Source: Chloroflexota bacterium
GTDB lineage: Bacteria > Chloroflexota > Limnocylindria > Limnocylindrales > CSP1-4
Length of the DNA: 35,130 bases
Reading direction: 5' to 3'
Assembly (NCBI GenBank): GCA_005882635.1
Contig: VBFG01000011.1
Span: forward strand, 1 to 35,130
A program made the position numbers and the translations under genes. Below, in pieces: positions 16,467-23,904 of the stretch (its first letter is position 1; the number at the start of each line of letters is the position of its first letter). The notes under the pieces are model-generated. The model saw nothing but the letters and a program-made list of their open reading frames with translations, had not been told where the DNA came from and made no database searches.

Positions 16467-16995
16467 GGCGCACCACCAGGGCGCAGGCGGAGTCGCCGCG
16501 GAGCATGCAGCGGGGCTGGTCGATCGCGACGTCCTCGGCGAAGTAGTCGGCCGCACCGGTGATGAGGCCCTCCGCGAACGAGCACAACCGGCGCTGCGAC
16601 TGGTAGCCCATGACGAGGGCCCCGTCGGCGGTGGCGGAGATGTCGAACCAGGGGACGTCCGCCCCGGGGTACACCTTCCGGACTTCGGGATGGATGATGT
16701 CGTTCAGGGTCAGGAGGAACGGACGCGTCGACGTGTGCGGGGTGAAGAACTCGGGATATGAGGCCGCCAGCATGGGCAACGCCTTGCGCCCGAACCAGCG
16801 GATGACGTCCTGGGGGGACATGCCGAACGAGACCGCGGCCTCGTCGACGAGGCGTCGAAATTGGCCGTCCGGATAGCTGCCCAGCGACGTATATGCCCCG
16901 GTCAGGCCTGTCGTGGCCAACAGGTCGTCCCAGGCGTCTTCCCCGTGTTCCGCGACGATCGTCCGTTCCAGGAGATCGAACACGACGCCCTTCAC
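16459..16995 (-). CDS. H-NOX heme nitric-oxide/oxygen-binding sensor
   Basis: 178 residues from the GTG at 16995, where the family start (V/M)KGVVF falls; an ATG at 17055 would add 20 residues. With this start the numbering matches Thermoanaerobacter H-NOX: proximal heme ligand H102 (DIIHPEV), P115 in the heme-distorting loop, and Y131-x-S133-x-R135 (YQSQR) binding the heme propionates. Position 140 is Phe, not the distal Tyr that stabilises O2, so an NO-selective sensor is predicted. Stand-alone bacterial H-NOX proteins act through neighbouring kinases or c-di-GMP enzymes; here the next gene, overlapping its stop, is a GAF-GGDEF-EAL protein. It is the first gene of the pair. Confidence 0.92.
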   Translation of the reverse strand: MKGVVFDLLERTIVAEHGEDAWDDLLATTGLTGAYTSLGSYPDGQFRRLVDEAAVSFGMSPQDVIRWFGRKALPMLAASYPEFFTPHTSTRPFLLTLNDIIHPEVRKVYPGADVPWFDISATADGALVMGYQSQRRLCSFAEGLITGAADYFAEDVAIDQPRCMLRGDSACALVVRLG

Positions 16996-17162
16996 TGGTT
17001 GGGCCACCCCGTGTGCGGCGAGCTGTGGCGAAGGCGCATCCGCGCCCGTCCGCATGATCCGCGCGTGGCGCGTCGGGGCAACGACCCTTCGGTTCGCCCT
17101 GACAGGGGGAAAGTCCTAGAAGACGGGCAACGCGGCGCGGCTTCGGACGGCCCGACAGGGAG

Positions 17163-17196
17163 CGGCGCGGGCCCGACCGGAGTCGGGCCCGCGCCG
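17163..17196 (-). terminator. Strong hairpin downstream of the secreted phosphoesterase
   Basis: A 15-base-pair perfect stem (17163-17177 with 17182-17196) around a CGGA loop, 36 bases after the stop of the phosphoesterase gene on the minus strand. No T run follows on either strand, as is common in high-GC genomes. It separates this gene from H-NOX. Confidence 0.65.
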
Positions 17197-17232
17197 TCAG
17201 GATCGCGAGATCAGAGGCGGAGCCTCACCTCG

Positions 17233-19050
17233 TCAGTGGCTCTTCCGTCCGATCGCCACGGCGTTCCCCAGGTCGGCGACCAGGCTGTCGCGCGGCACCA
17301 CCGCCGGCGAGCTCGCGTCCGGGGTCCGCGCGGCGACGGGCTGCAGCCCGAACTGGTGCTCGATCGTCGCCATGATCGACGTCGTGTCGTAGACGGTGCT
17401 GTCGACGCCGGACGTCGTGAAGCTCCGGGCGATCAGCAGCGCCGGGATGCGCGTGCCCGGCCCGAACAGGTCGTGCGGTCCGGTCGTGGAGCCCATGCCG
17501 GGGGGCGGGACGTGGTCCCACGATCCGCCGAACTCGTCGTAGGTCACGACGATCAGCGTGTTGCCGGCCTGCGGTCCGGTTTCGACGGCCTTGATCAGGT
17601 CGACGAGGTGGTCGCTGCCATTCGGCTCGCTCGAGTACCCGGGGTGCTCGTTCTCGTTGCCGAGTGGCTTGACGAAGCTGACCTGGGGCAGGCTGCCGTT
17701 CTGGGCTGCCGCGATGAACTCCACCTCGTCCTTCAGGTGCGCCGCCCGATCCGCCGTGCCGGGCGCATAGCGCGTGAAGTAGTTGAACGGCTGATGGTGG
17801 AACTGGAACGTCGAATCGGGGCAGAACGGATAGGCCTTGTCGGCGGTCGACACGTTCGGGTCGGAACAGGTCGGGCCGGTGCCGTTCGTCCAGCCCGGCG
17901 CGCCGACGAGGCCGGCCGCGTTGTCCCAGCCGCCGGCGTACCACGCCCAGTTGATCCCGGCGTCGCTCATGCGATCGCCGATGTTCAGGTCGACCGACGA
18001 GTCGTCGGTTGCGGGCTGCGCCGCGCCGAAGCTGCCCTGCGGCTCGTACGGCGGCTGGAGGGTGTTGATCGCCCAGTTGCCGCAGGCAAGGCCGGCGACG
18101 GTCGTCGCTGCGTCGCAGGCCTGGGTCACGGCTCCGTCGACGACGGCCCGGTCCGGCTTCAGGAGCGGATAGGCGTGCGGGATCCCGGCCGAGTCGAGGA
18201 CGGCGTGCTGACCGGACGGAGCCGACGGCCAGAGGAGCGGCTGCGCCGCGATCAGGTACTGATGGTTGAGGTATGACCCACCGAACGCCGCCTGGAAGAA
18301 GTGGTCGGCGATGACGTACTTCGGGGCGCCGCGGCCGTGGAGGTACTCGTAGATCGGCAGGGCCGTCGTGTCGTAGTAGCCCATCGCCGTCCCGACCGAG
18401 TCACTGCCGGTCACGTACAGATCCTGGGCGCCGCCGTCGAGCTGGTATTGCTCCTGGTAGAACTTGTGGACGAGGTCGCGGGTGCAGCCGCCCGGCGTGC
18501 CGTACGTCTGACCCGTCGTCGGGTCGATCGCCCCGTTCATGATCCCGTTGCCGAAGCTGAACTCCTTGTTCGGCCGCGGGCACGTCGTCGCGTCGGCGGG
18601 GATGTACTGGTCGATGTTGAACGGCTCGTTCAGGAAGTGGCTGGTGTATTGGACCGTGCTGGCGTCGGGGAACGTCACGGTCTCCGGGTTGCAGGCGGCC
18701 TGCTTCGAGAGCGTGTTCGGCGGGAAGGCGGGATTCGCGCTCCCGCTGAAGTCCGTGTTCAGGTTGACGTCGAGCTGCTTGAGGCAGGTGTACGGATCGC
18801 CGTTCTGGGCGATCTGCGTCGTGCCGAGATCGGCCTGGGGCAGTCCGTCGATCCCCTGGCCACCCAGGTCGCCCCACAGCCCATACAGGTTGTCGAAGCT
18901 GTGGTTCTCCTCGTAGATCACGACGAGGTGCTGGTAGATGCTCAGCGGGCCCTTGTCGGCCGCGACGGCTGGGCCGGCTGCCATGAGGGTCAGGGACAGA
19001 AGGGGCAGGGCAGCAAGGACGGCGCGCAGCCGCCCGGTACGGTGCAACAC
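17233..19050 (-). CDS. Secreted alkaline-phosphatase-superfamily phosphoesterase (AcpA/phospholipase C type)
   Basis: 605 residues. A signal peptide (cleavage after AVAA near residue 31) leads into a phosphoesterase domain of the acid phosphatase AcpA/phospholipase C family. Visible metal and active-site blocks are VVIYEENHSFDNLYG (about 44-58, with the nucleophile at the Ser of NHSF), ADHFFQAAFGGSYLNHQYLIAA, SFVKPLGNENEHPG, and TYDEFGGSWDHVPPPG near the C-terminus. Such enzymes hydrolyse phosphomonoesters or phospholipid head groups outside the cell. GTG start behind GGAGGAGG. Single gene between a strong terminator and a promoter with an internal palindrome. Many cysteines (at least ten) suggest disulfides. 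Confidence 0.9.
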   Translation of the reverse strand: MLHRTGRLRAVLAALPLLSLTLMAAGPAVAADKGPLSIYQHLVVIYEENHSFDNLYGLWGDLGGQGIDGLPQADLGTTQIAQNGDPYTCLKQLDVNLNTDFSGSANPAFPPNTLSKQAACNPETVTFPDASTVQYTSHFLNEPFNIDQYIPADATTCPRPNKEFSFGNGIMNGAIDPTTGQTYGTPGGCTRDLVHKFYQEQYQLDGGAQDLYVTGSDSVGTAMGYYDTTALPIYEYLHGRGAPKYVIADHFFQAAFGGSYLNHQYLIAAQPLLWPSAPSGQHAVLDSAGIPHAYPLLKPDRAVVDGAVTQACDAATTVAGLACGNWAINTLQPPYEPQGSFGAAQPATDDSSVDLNIGDRMSDAGINWAWYAGGWDNAAGLVGAPGWTNGTGPTCSDPNVSTADKAYPFCPDSTFQFHHQPFNYFTRYAPGTADRAAHLKDEVEFIAAAQNGSLPQVSFVKPLGNENEHPGYSSEPNGSDHLVDLIKAVETGPQAGNTLIVVTYDEFGGSWDHVPPPGMGSTTGPHDLFGPGTRIPALLIARSFTTSGVDSTVYDTTSIMATIEHQFGLQPVAARTPDASSPAVVPRDSLVADLGNAVAIGRKSH

Positions 19051-19085
19051 AGGATCCTCCTCCAGGGCACGCGACTGGAGGTCCG

Positions 19086-19113
19086 ACGATACTCCGGTTC
19101 GCCGGACGGCGAA
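19086..19113 (-). promoter_or_regulatory. Promoter and palindromic operator of the phosphoesterase gene
   Basis: A TATCGT -10 box (19086-19091, minus strand) about 35 bases before the GTG, leaving room for the ribosome site. Just upstream, where the -35/-10 spacer would be, lies the palindrome TTCGCCG-GA-CGGCGAA (19098-19113). Overlap with the promoter suggests repression by an unidentified factor. Confidence 0.4.
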
Positions 19114-19124
19114 TCAACGGCCGG

Positions 19125-19853
19125 TCAACGCCCTGCCGGATCCCCGACATCGTGGTGCGGGCGCGCACCGTTTCCAGCCGACACGAGCTCGATCACGACG
19201 GCGCCCGTGACGTTCAAGACCGTCGTCACGCCGGCGCGAACCTGGAGCTCGGGAACCGATGCGGTCGTCGTGTGGCCGTGCAGCCAGAGCGGTGGACGGA
19301 CGCGGTCCAACAGCCAGCGATAGGCGCGGAAGCCGCGGTGGTAGGCATCCGGCGCGTCGCCCGCTCCCTCCGGCGCCGCGTGGCTGATGACGAGGAGCGG
19401 CTCGCCGCGGCGCCGCCCCCGGCCCGGGAGCGCCGCCCACGCGAGGCGGATCGTCTGCAGCCAGGCCAGATCGGGCCGGCGGCGATTGCCGCCGTCACGC
19501 CCTTCCGGCCACTCGAGGCCGCCGACGACCACGCCGGCGAGGCGAGTCAGCCCGCCCCACGGCAGCGCTTCGGGAACCACCGGGTGCTGCTCGTCCCAGT
19601 CGCCGCCCGCGTCGTGGTTGCCGCGGACGTAGACGAGCGGTGCGTGGAACGCGTCGGCGAGGAATGCCAGCCAGCGCGGGTCGAGGTCGCCGCAGCCGAT
19701 GACGCCATCGATCGGGTCGATCGACACCCGGTTCTTCTCGACCTCGAACGCCGGTTCGCGCTGGTCCGACGCCGCGAGGAGCCGGATCGGGCGGCCGCCG
19801 CGGCCGCGGAACGGCCGGTCGTCGGGCCACTCGACCGTGACCCGCCGGATCAT
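19125..19853 (-). CDS. Calcineurin-like metallophosphoesterase
   Basis: 242 residues. Metal-site motifs are GCGDLDP (54-60), GNHD (78-81), SHAAPEGAGD and WLHGHTTT near the C-terminus. The first motif, normally DxH, reads S29-D30-Q-R, so the usual histidine is missing; a related branch of small metallophosphoesterases has SDEVDP-like sequences here. It should hydrolyse a phosphoester, but the substrate is unknown. The ATG at 19853 overlaps the stop of the ParB-like gene (ATGA), so the two are translated together and probably function together. Confidence 0.85.
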   Translation of the reverse strand: MIRRVTVEWPDDRPFRGRGGRPIRLLAASDQREPAFEVEKNRVSIDPIDGVIGCGDLDPRWLAFLADAFHAPLVYVRGNHDAGGDWDEQHPVVPEALPWGGLTRLAGVVVGGLEWPEGRDGGNRRRPDLAWLQTIRLAWAALPGRGRRRGEPLLVISHAAPEGAGDAPDAYHRGFRAYRWLLDRVRPPLWLHGHTTTASVPELQVRAGVTTVLNVTGAVVIELVSAGNGARPHHDVGDPAGR

Positions 19854-20518
19854 GACGACTCGGCCGACGGATCGATCGAGGCGTCGTCGCGGAAGGTGCC
19901 TCCGGCCCGACCCTCGCCCGCGTTGCGCAGCGCCCGGCTCTCGGTCAGCACGGCGGCGAGGTCTCCGGGTCGCTCCGACGGCACCCCGTCGGGCGGGACG
20001 AGCTCGACGACGTTCGCGTCGATCTGGACCTGACCCGCATAGAGGGCGGCCGCGACGCGATTGTGCCCGTCGAGGACCCAGTAGCGATCCGCGTAGCGGA
20101 CGACGTCGATCGGCGGGAGGACCGCCAGCCGGTCGATCGCGGCCCGGATCCGTTGCCAGCGGCCCTGCCAGTTCAGGCTCCGGAACGGCTTCAGCGGCAG
20201 GAAGTCGCTGCCGCGTTGCGTCACCCCGCCGACGGCCGTCCCGGCGACCAGGTCGACGTCGAGCGTCTTGATCCCGAGCTCGCGCGGGTTCGCGCGGCGG
20301 GCGTCCGGATGCAGGTCGTAGAGGTACGGGACGGGCTGGCGAGCGAGGCGACGGAGGCGCCGGACGCGGGCACCCGGGCGCTCGTCCCAGCGATGGGCAG
20401 CGGTCCTCGCCGCGCCGACCGCGCCGCCTACGACGTCCACCCCGACCCCGACAACGCCCTCGACGAGGTCGCCGACGCGTCCGGCGAGACTGGTCGTCTC
20501 CTCGCGATCGTCGGTCAT
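19850..20518 (-). CDS. ParB/Srx-fold domain protein
   Basis: 222 residues. The ATG at 20518 is chosen because the frame upstream is not protein-like and the ATG overlaps a short leaderless reading frame. Residues 130-172 contain the ParB N-terminal/sulfiredoxin-like signature: PPIDVVRYADRYWVLDGHNRVAAAL with DGHNR at 150-154, then QIDANVVEL. In this fold the segment binds nucleotide (CTP in ParB, ATP in Srx). The N-terminal third is hydrophobic and Gly/Val-rich (15-40), then basic (RVRRLRRLARQPVPY). There is no helix-turn-helix, so it is not a chromosome-partition ParB. Its partner is the metallophosphoesterase four bases downstream. Confidence 0.75.
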   Translation of the reverse strand: MTDDREETTSLAGRVGDLVEGVVGVGVDVVGGAVGAARTAAHRWDERPGARVRRLRRLARQPVPYLYDLHPDARRANPRELGIKTLDVDLVAGTAVGGVTQRGSDFLPLKPFRSLNWQGRWQRIRAAIDRLAVLPPIDVVRYADRYWVLDGHNRVAAALYAGQVQIDANVVELVPPDGVPSERPGDLAAVLTESRALRNAGEGRAGGTFRDDASIDPSAESS

Positions 20519-20535
20519 CGGCCACGCGGATGCAT
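20515..20535 (-). CDS. Possible leaderless six-codon upstream ORF before the ParB-like gene
   Basis: Reads MHPRGR then TGA. The ATG lies six bases after a TATCCT box, the same spacing as other leaderless starts, and the TGA overlaps the ATG of the ParB-like gene (ATGA). It could deliver terminating ribosomes to the main start, which lacks its own Shine-Dalgarno sequence. Too short to test by coding statistics. Confidence 0.4.
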   Translation of the reverse strand: MHPRGR

Positions 20536-20541
20536 CGAGCA

Positions 20542-20547
20542 AGGATA
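20542..20547 (-). promoter_or_regulatory. Candidate -10 box for the ParB-like operon
   Basis: TATCCT on the minus strand, identical to the pyr -10 candidate; transcription would start at or next to the upstream ORF ATG at 20535. No -35 match. Confidence 0.4.
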
Positions 20548-20632
20548 GGCCGCGGGTCCGGATCGGCCGGCGGAACCCGCCGGCGGGGTCCATCGCCTGA
20601 CGCCACGATCCGTCCGGCATGATGGACCGACG

Positions 20633-22168
20633 ATGCGACCGAGCCTGAACATCCTCGAGCCCGACCTGATCGGGCGCATCGTCGACGAGGCAAAGCGGAT
20701 CCTCGGCTCCCACGGGATGGAGATCCGCGGCTCCGGGTTGCGGCAGCGGCTCGTCGATGCCGGGCTGCCGCAGCGTCCCGACGGCCGCGTCCTGTTCCCT
20801 CGCGACGTCGTCGAGGAGGCCATCCGCGTCGCGCCGCGATCGTTCCGGCTGTACGACCGGGGCGGCGAGGAGCGAGCGGACCTCGGCGACGACCGGGTCC
20901 ACTTCATCCCGGGGTCATCCGGCCTCAAGGTGCTGGATCATCGGACCGGCGAGGCCCGTTCGGCGCTCAGCCAGGACTTCGCGGAATACATCCGGCTCGG
21001 CGACGGACTCGCCAACATCCCGTACCTGGCAACGGCCTTCTCGACGTCGGACATCGAGCCCCAGGTCTCCGACGCGTGGCGCCTCTACCTGTGCCTGACG
21101 AACTCGACCAAGCCGGTCGTCTCGGGCGCCTTCACCGAGCACGGCGTGCCGCGGATGGCGGAGATGATGGCGCTGTTCCGCTCAGGTGCCGACGACCTTC
21201 GCGACCGGCCGATGTCGATCTTCACGATCACCGCGACCGGCAACTTCCGCTACAGCGAGGACTCCTGCCAGAACCTGATCGACTGCGTCGAGGCCGGCAT
21301 TCCGATCGAGGTCGTGCCGGTGACCCTGATGGGTTTGATCGCGCCCGTCACGCTCGTCGGCGCGACGGTGTTCCACACGATCGACGTGCTCGCCGGGATC
21401 ACGATGGCCCAGGTCGTGCGACCCGGCGCGCCGGTCCTGTTCGGGGGCGCGCCGGCCACCTTCCACATGAAGATCGCGTCGTCGCCGATGGCGGCGATCG
21501 AGGCGCTCCAACTCGACACCGCCTACGTGGCCGTCGCGAAATCGCTCGGCCTGCCGACCCAGTCGTACATGGCCCTGTCCGACGCGAAGACACTCGACGC
21601 GCAGGCCGGCGCGGAGACCTTCGGTTCGGCTCTGCTGGCGGCGCTGGCCGGGGTGAACAGCGTGAGCGGCCCAGGCATGCTCGACTTCCTGCTCGTGTTC
21701 TCCCTGCCGAAGCTCGTCTACGACGACGCGATGTGTGGCCAGGTGCTGCATTTCGTGCGGTCGATCCGGGAGCTCGACGACCTGCCGGTCGACGGCCTGA
21801 TCGACCAGCTCATGGCCGACCAGCACCTGATCATGGCGCCGCACACCCTCGAGCACTGGCCGTCGGAGCTGCTGCTGCCGTCGACGCTGATCGACCGCGA
21901 CAACCGTGAGGCGTGGATCCGGGCCGGCGGCAAGGAGATCGACGAGCGGGCGACGGACGAGGTCAACCGTCGGCTCGCGTCGTACCGGCAGCTCGAGACG
22001 GATCCGGCGATCGACGCCGAGCTGCAGCGGATCCTGCGGTCCGGGCTGATCGACCAGACGGAGCTACCGGCCGTCCCACCGGCGCCGGAGCCGGTCGTGT
22101 CAGAGGAGGCGGCGGGCGCGGGACGGCGCCGGGTGAACCGCCGCCGCGCCGTCGCGGCAGAAGGCTGA
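20633..22168 (+). CDS. MttB-superfamily methyltransferase (non-pyrrolysine), first copy
   Basis: 511 residues, the normal length for the trimethylamine methyltransferase superfamily. Recognisable stretches are the N-terminal [20 protein letters not shown], the central [43 protein letters not shown], and [25 protein letters not shown]. There is no in-frame amber codon, so it belongs to the non-pyrrolysine group, some of which demethylate glycine betaine, carnitine or proline betaine, passing the methyl group to a corrinoid protein. No corrinoid protein or MtaA-like gene is in the window. It diverges from the ParB-like gene across 114 bases. The ribosome site is weak. The Pro/Arg-rich last 35 residues are an unusual tail. 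Confidence 0.88.
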   Translation: MRPSLNILEPDLIGRIVDEAKRILGSHGMEIRGSGLRQRLVDAGLPQRPDGRVLFPRDVVEEAIRVAPRSFRLYDRGGEERADLGDDRVHFIPGSSGLKVLDHRTGEARSALSQDFAEYIRLGDGLANIPYLATAFSTSDIEPQVSDAWRLYLCLTNSTKPVVSGAFTEHGVPRMAEMMALFRSGADDLRDRPMSIFTITATGNFRYSEDSCQNLIDCVEAGIPIEVVPVTLMGLIAPVTLVGATVFHTIDVLAGITMAQVVRPGAPVLFGGAPATFHMKIASSPMAAIEALQLDTAYVAVAKSLGLPTQSYMALSDAKTLDAQAGAETFGSALLAALAGVNSVSGPGMLDFLLVFSLPKLVYDDAMCGQVLHFVRSIRELDDLPVDGLIDQLMADQHLIMAPHTLEHWPSELLLPSTLIDRDNREAWIRAGGKEIDERATDEVNRRLASYRQLETDPAIDAELQRILRSGLIDQTELPAVPPAPEPVVSEEAAGAGRRRVNRRRAVAAEG

Positions 22169-22381
22169 GGCGGAGGCCCAACTCGATCCCGTATTTCAAG
22201 GAGTGCTATTTCGCACGATCGCGCGGGCGGTTCTGGCCGCCTTACGCTTCCTTGCGCTACAGGCAAGCCAAGGCCGCCTTGGCGAGCCGTTGGACAGGCC
22301 AGTCGGAGCCGTGAGCAGCGCGCTTACGGTCGGATAGCAGTTCTTGTGCTGCGGAGTGTCGCGGCGCCGGCGGAGGGACGC
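22169..22381. other. Convergent intergenic region with two small hairpins
   Basis: 213 bases between the convergent MttB and YjbR-like genes. GGCGG/CCGCC (22226-22241) and GCCAAGG/CCTTGGC (22267-22283, three-base loop) may end transcription from either side. I see no reading frame that I would call a gene here. Confidence 0.45.
22267..22283. terminator. Candidate bidirectional terminator hairpin
   Basis: A seven-base-pair perfect stem GCCAAGG/CCTTGGC with a CCG loop, 99 bases after the MttB stop and 99 bases after the convergent YjbR-like stop. No T run on either strand. Confidence 0.35.
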
Positions 22382-22744
22382 TCAGCGGCGGACGCGTCGC
22401 GACGCCGCCACCGTCGCGTGCGCATCGGCGACGAGGAGCGTTAGCTCGTCCCAGTCGACCGGGACATCCAGGTACACCCCGATCCAGCCGCGGCCTCCGA
22501 CGTACGGCGGCAGGAAGAACCGGACCGGATCCGTCTCGACCAGGCTCTCCTGGCGGCCGGCGGGGGCCGCCAGCCAGACCGACAGGCGGTCGTCGTGGTG
22601 ATGGTCGGCGGTCGTCGCGAAGGACCGCTCGCGGACGAACCAGGCCGCCTCGCCGTGGCTGAGCCGCTCCGACACGTCCGGGAGCGCCAGGCAGATCCCG
22701 CGCACGCGGTCGATCGTCGCCGGGTCGCTCGGTCGGTCGATCAC
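22382..22744 (-). CDS. MmcQ/YjbR-family protein
   Basis: 120 residues. The segments RGICLALPDVSERLSHGEAAWFV, LSVWLAAPAG, RFFLPPYVGGRGWIGVYLD and the C-terminal helix fit the MmcQ/YjbR family, a CyaY-like fold that probably binds DNA; the function is not established. GTG start overlapping the stop of the AlkZ-like gene (GTGA), so the two are translated together. Pairing with a DNA-repair-like gene hints at a nucleic acid role. Confidence 0.85.
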   Translation of the reverse strand: MIDRPSDPATIDRVRGICLALPDVSERLSHGEAAWFVRERSFATTADHHHDDRLSVWLAAPAGRQESLVETDPVRFFLPPYVGGRGWIGVYLDVPVDWDELTLLVADAHATVAASRRVRR

Positions 22745-23838
22745 GCGGCGACCATCCGTACTTCGACCGGCACGCCGAGGAACCGCTCATAGGTCGCGAT
22801 CTCGTCGTCCAGCGCCGCCCGTTCGGCCGACGTCAGCGGGATCAGCAGCGTGATCGTCACCGTCGCCGAGCCATCGCGAAGCGCCCGGCGCCAGCCCCCG
22901 ACCACGAGCCCATCGCGGACGACGATGTGGACGCCGAGGATGTCCGACACCGTCCGGGCCTTCGGCAACGAGTCATCGAAGATCGGCGAGTAGTCGGTGT
23001 ACGCGCCGAGATACTCGTCGTAGTTGGAGAGCAGCCGCACGAACGGGCGCGGCGGTTCGGGCGACGAGAAGCCACCGGCTGCCGCCCAGTAGTCCCTGCC
23101 GTCGATCGTCCGGCATTCGAGCGCGGCAGCAGCCAGCGCGATCCCGCGCCGAACGTCGCTCACCGTCAGCCCGGACCACCAGCTCATGTCGTGGACGAGC
23201 GCCGGTCCGTGGCTCGTGAAGTAGCGGACGGCCAGCTCCCGGAGGGCGTCGTCGCGGCGGAGCTCCGGCATCGGTGCGATCCGTTCGTCGACCAGCTGGT
23301 ACGTGAACTGCTTCCCGCGCCGCGGACCGCTGCAGATCAGGGCCACCAGCTCGGCGTGCATCACCAGGTGGGTCACCACGAGCGAATCGGCAAGGTCGAT
23401 GTCCGTGGCGCCGGCGATCGCCGCGCCGAGCTCGTCGCGGGTGAGCGCGCGGCCACCCGCGAGCGCGTCGCGCATCACCGCCTCTGCCCTCGCGAACGAC
23501 CCCTCCGTCAGGCCGAGCCGGCGGTACATCGAGCCCGCGACCCCGTGGACGCGATCGCCGGTCAGCGCCTGGATCCAGCGGAGCTCATCCGGGGCGAGGA
23601 AGTGCCACGTCGGGCGGAGGGCGTGGGTCCGGACGATCCGGCCGTCATCGAAGGCGGCCCCGATGTCGGCCATCGTCGTGTCCGACGGCATGCGCTGGCG
23701 GACCGCCCACAGCGCGCCGGGCACGTCCTGCGACTGTATGGCGCCGAACCAGCGGACGACGTCCTGGGCCTCCGCCAGTGGCGGACCGACGAGCCGGCTG
23801 TTGCATAGCCGAGCGTGGGCGATCGCCGCGTTGGTCAC
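22741..23838 (-). CDS. AlkZ-like winged-helix DNA glycosylase family protein
   Basis: 365 residues, a complete HTH_42 (formerly DUF1006) protein. N-terminal WFGAIQSQDVPGALWAVRQR (29-48) carries a Q-S-Q motif at the place of the catalytic QxQ of AlkZ-type glycosylases (QxD in the YcaQ group). Other family landmarks are VRTHALRPTWHFLAPDELRW, GKQFTYQLVDER, and LLSNYDEYLGAYTDYSPIFD. Characterised relatives remove bulky or cross-linked alkylated purines made by natural-product toxins, but most members are untested. GTG start with a TAGACT box six bases upstream and no ribosome site. First gene of a pair with the YjbR-like protein. Confidence 0.85.
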   Translation of the reverse strand: MTNAAIAHARLCNSRLVGPPLAEAQDVVRWFGAIQSQDVPGALWAVRQRMPSDTTMADIGAAFDDGRIVRTHALRPTWHFLAPDELRWIQALTGDRVHGVAGSMYRRLGLTEGSFARAEAVMRDALAGGRALTRDELGAAIAGATDIDLADSLVVTHLVMHAELVALICSGPRRGKQFTYQLVDERIAPMPELRRDDALRELAVRYFTSHGPALVHDMSWWSGLTVSDVRRGIALAAAALECRTIDGRDYWAAAGGFSSPEPPRPFVRLLSNYDEYLGAYTDYSPIFDDSLPKARTVSDILGVHIVVRDGLVVGGWRRALRDGSATVTITLLIPLTSAERAALDDEIATYERFLGVPVEVRMVAA

Positions 23839-23844
23839 GATCGG

Positions 23845-23898
23845 AGTCTAGGGTCCGACCGTGACCGGACGCGTCAACTACCGCGGCATGGCTACGAT
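23845..23898. promoter_or_regulatory. Symmetric divergent leaderless promoter
   Basis: Minus-strand -10 TAGACT (23845-23850) and plus-strand -10 TACGAT (23893-23898) each lie six bases before a GTG start codon. Each is exactly 17 bases from the same palindrome GACGCGTC (23868-23875), which occupies the -35 position of both. The palindrome does not match TTGACA, so an activator or a different -35 preference is likely. Confidence 0.5.
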
Positions 23899-23904
23899 GG
23901 CGTG

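Noticed and set aside
19850-20518. Chromosome-partition ParB and nearby parS/origin
   Set aside because: No helix-turn-helix domain, no parA neighbour and no parS-like 16-base palindrome found; only the nucleotide-binding-like segment is shared.
20633-22168. Pyrrolysine-containing MttB
   Set aside because: The frame is full length without an internal TAG, and no pylT/pylS-like gene is seen.
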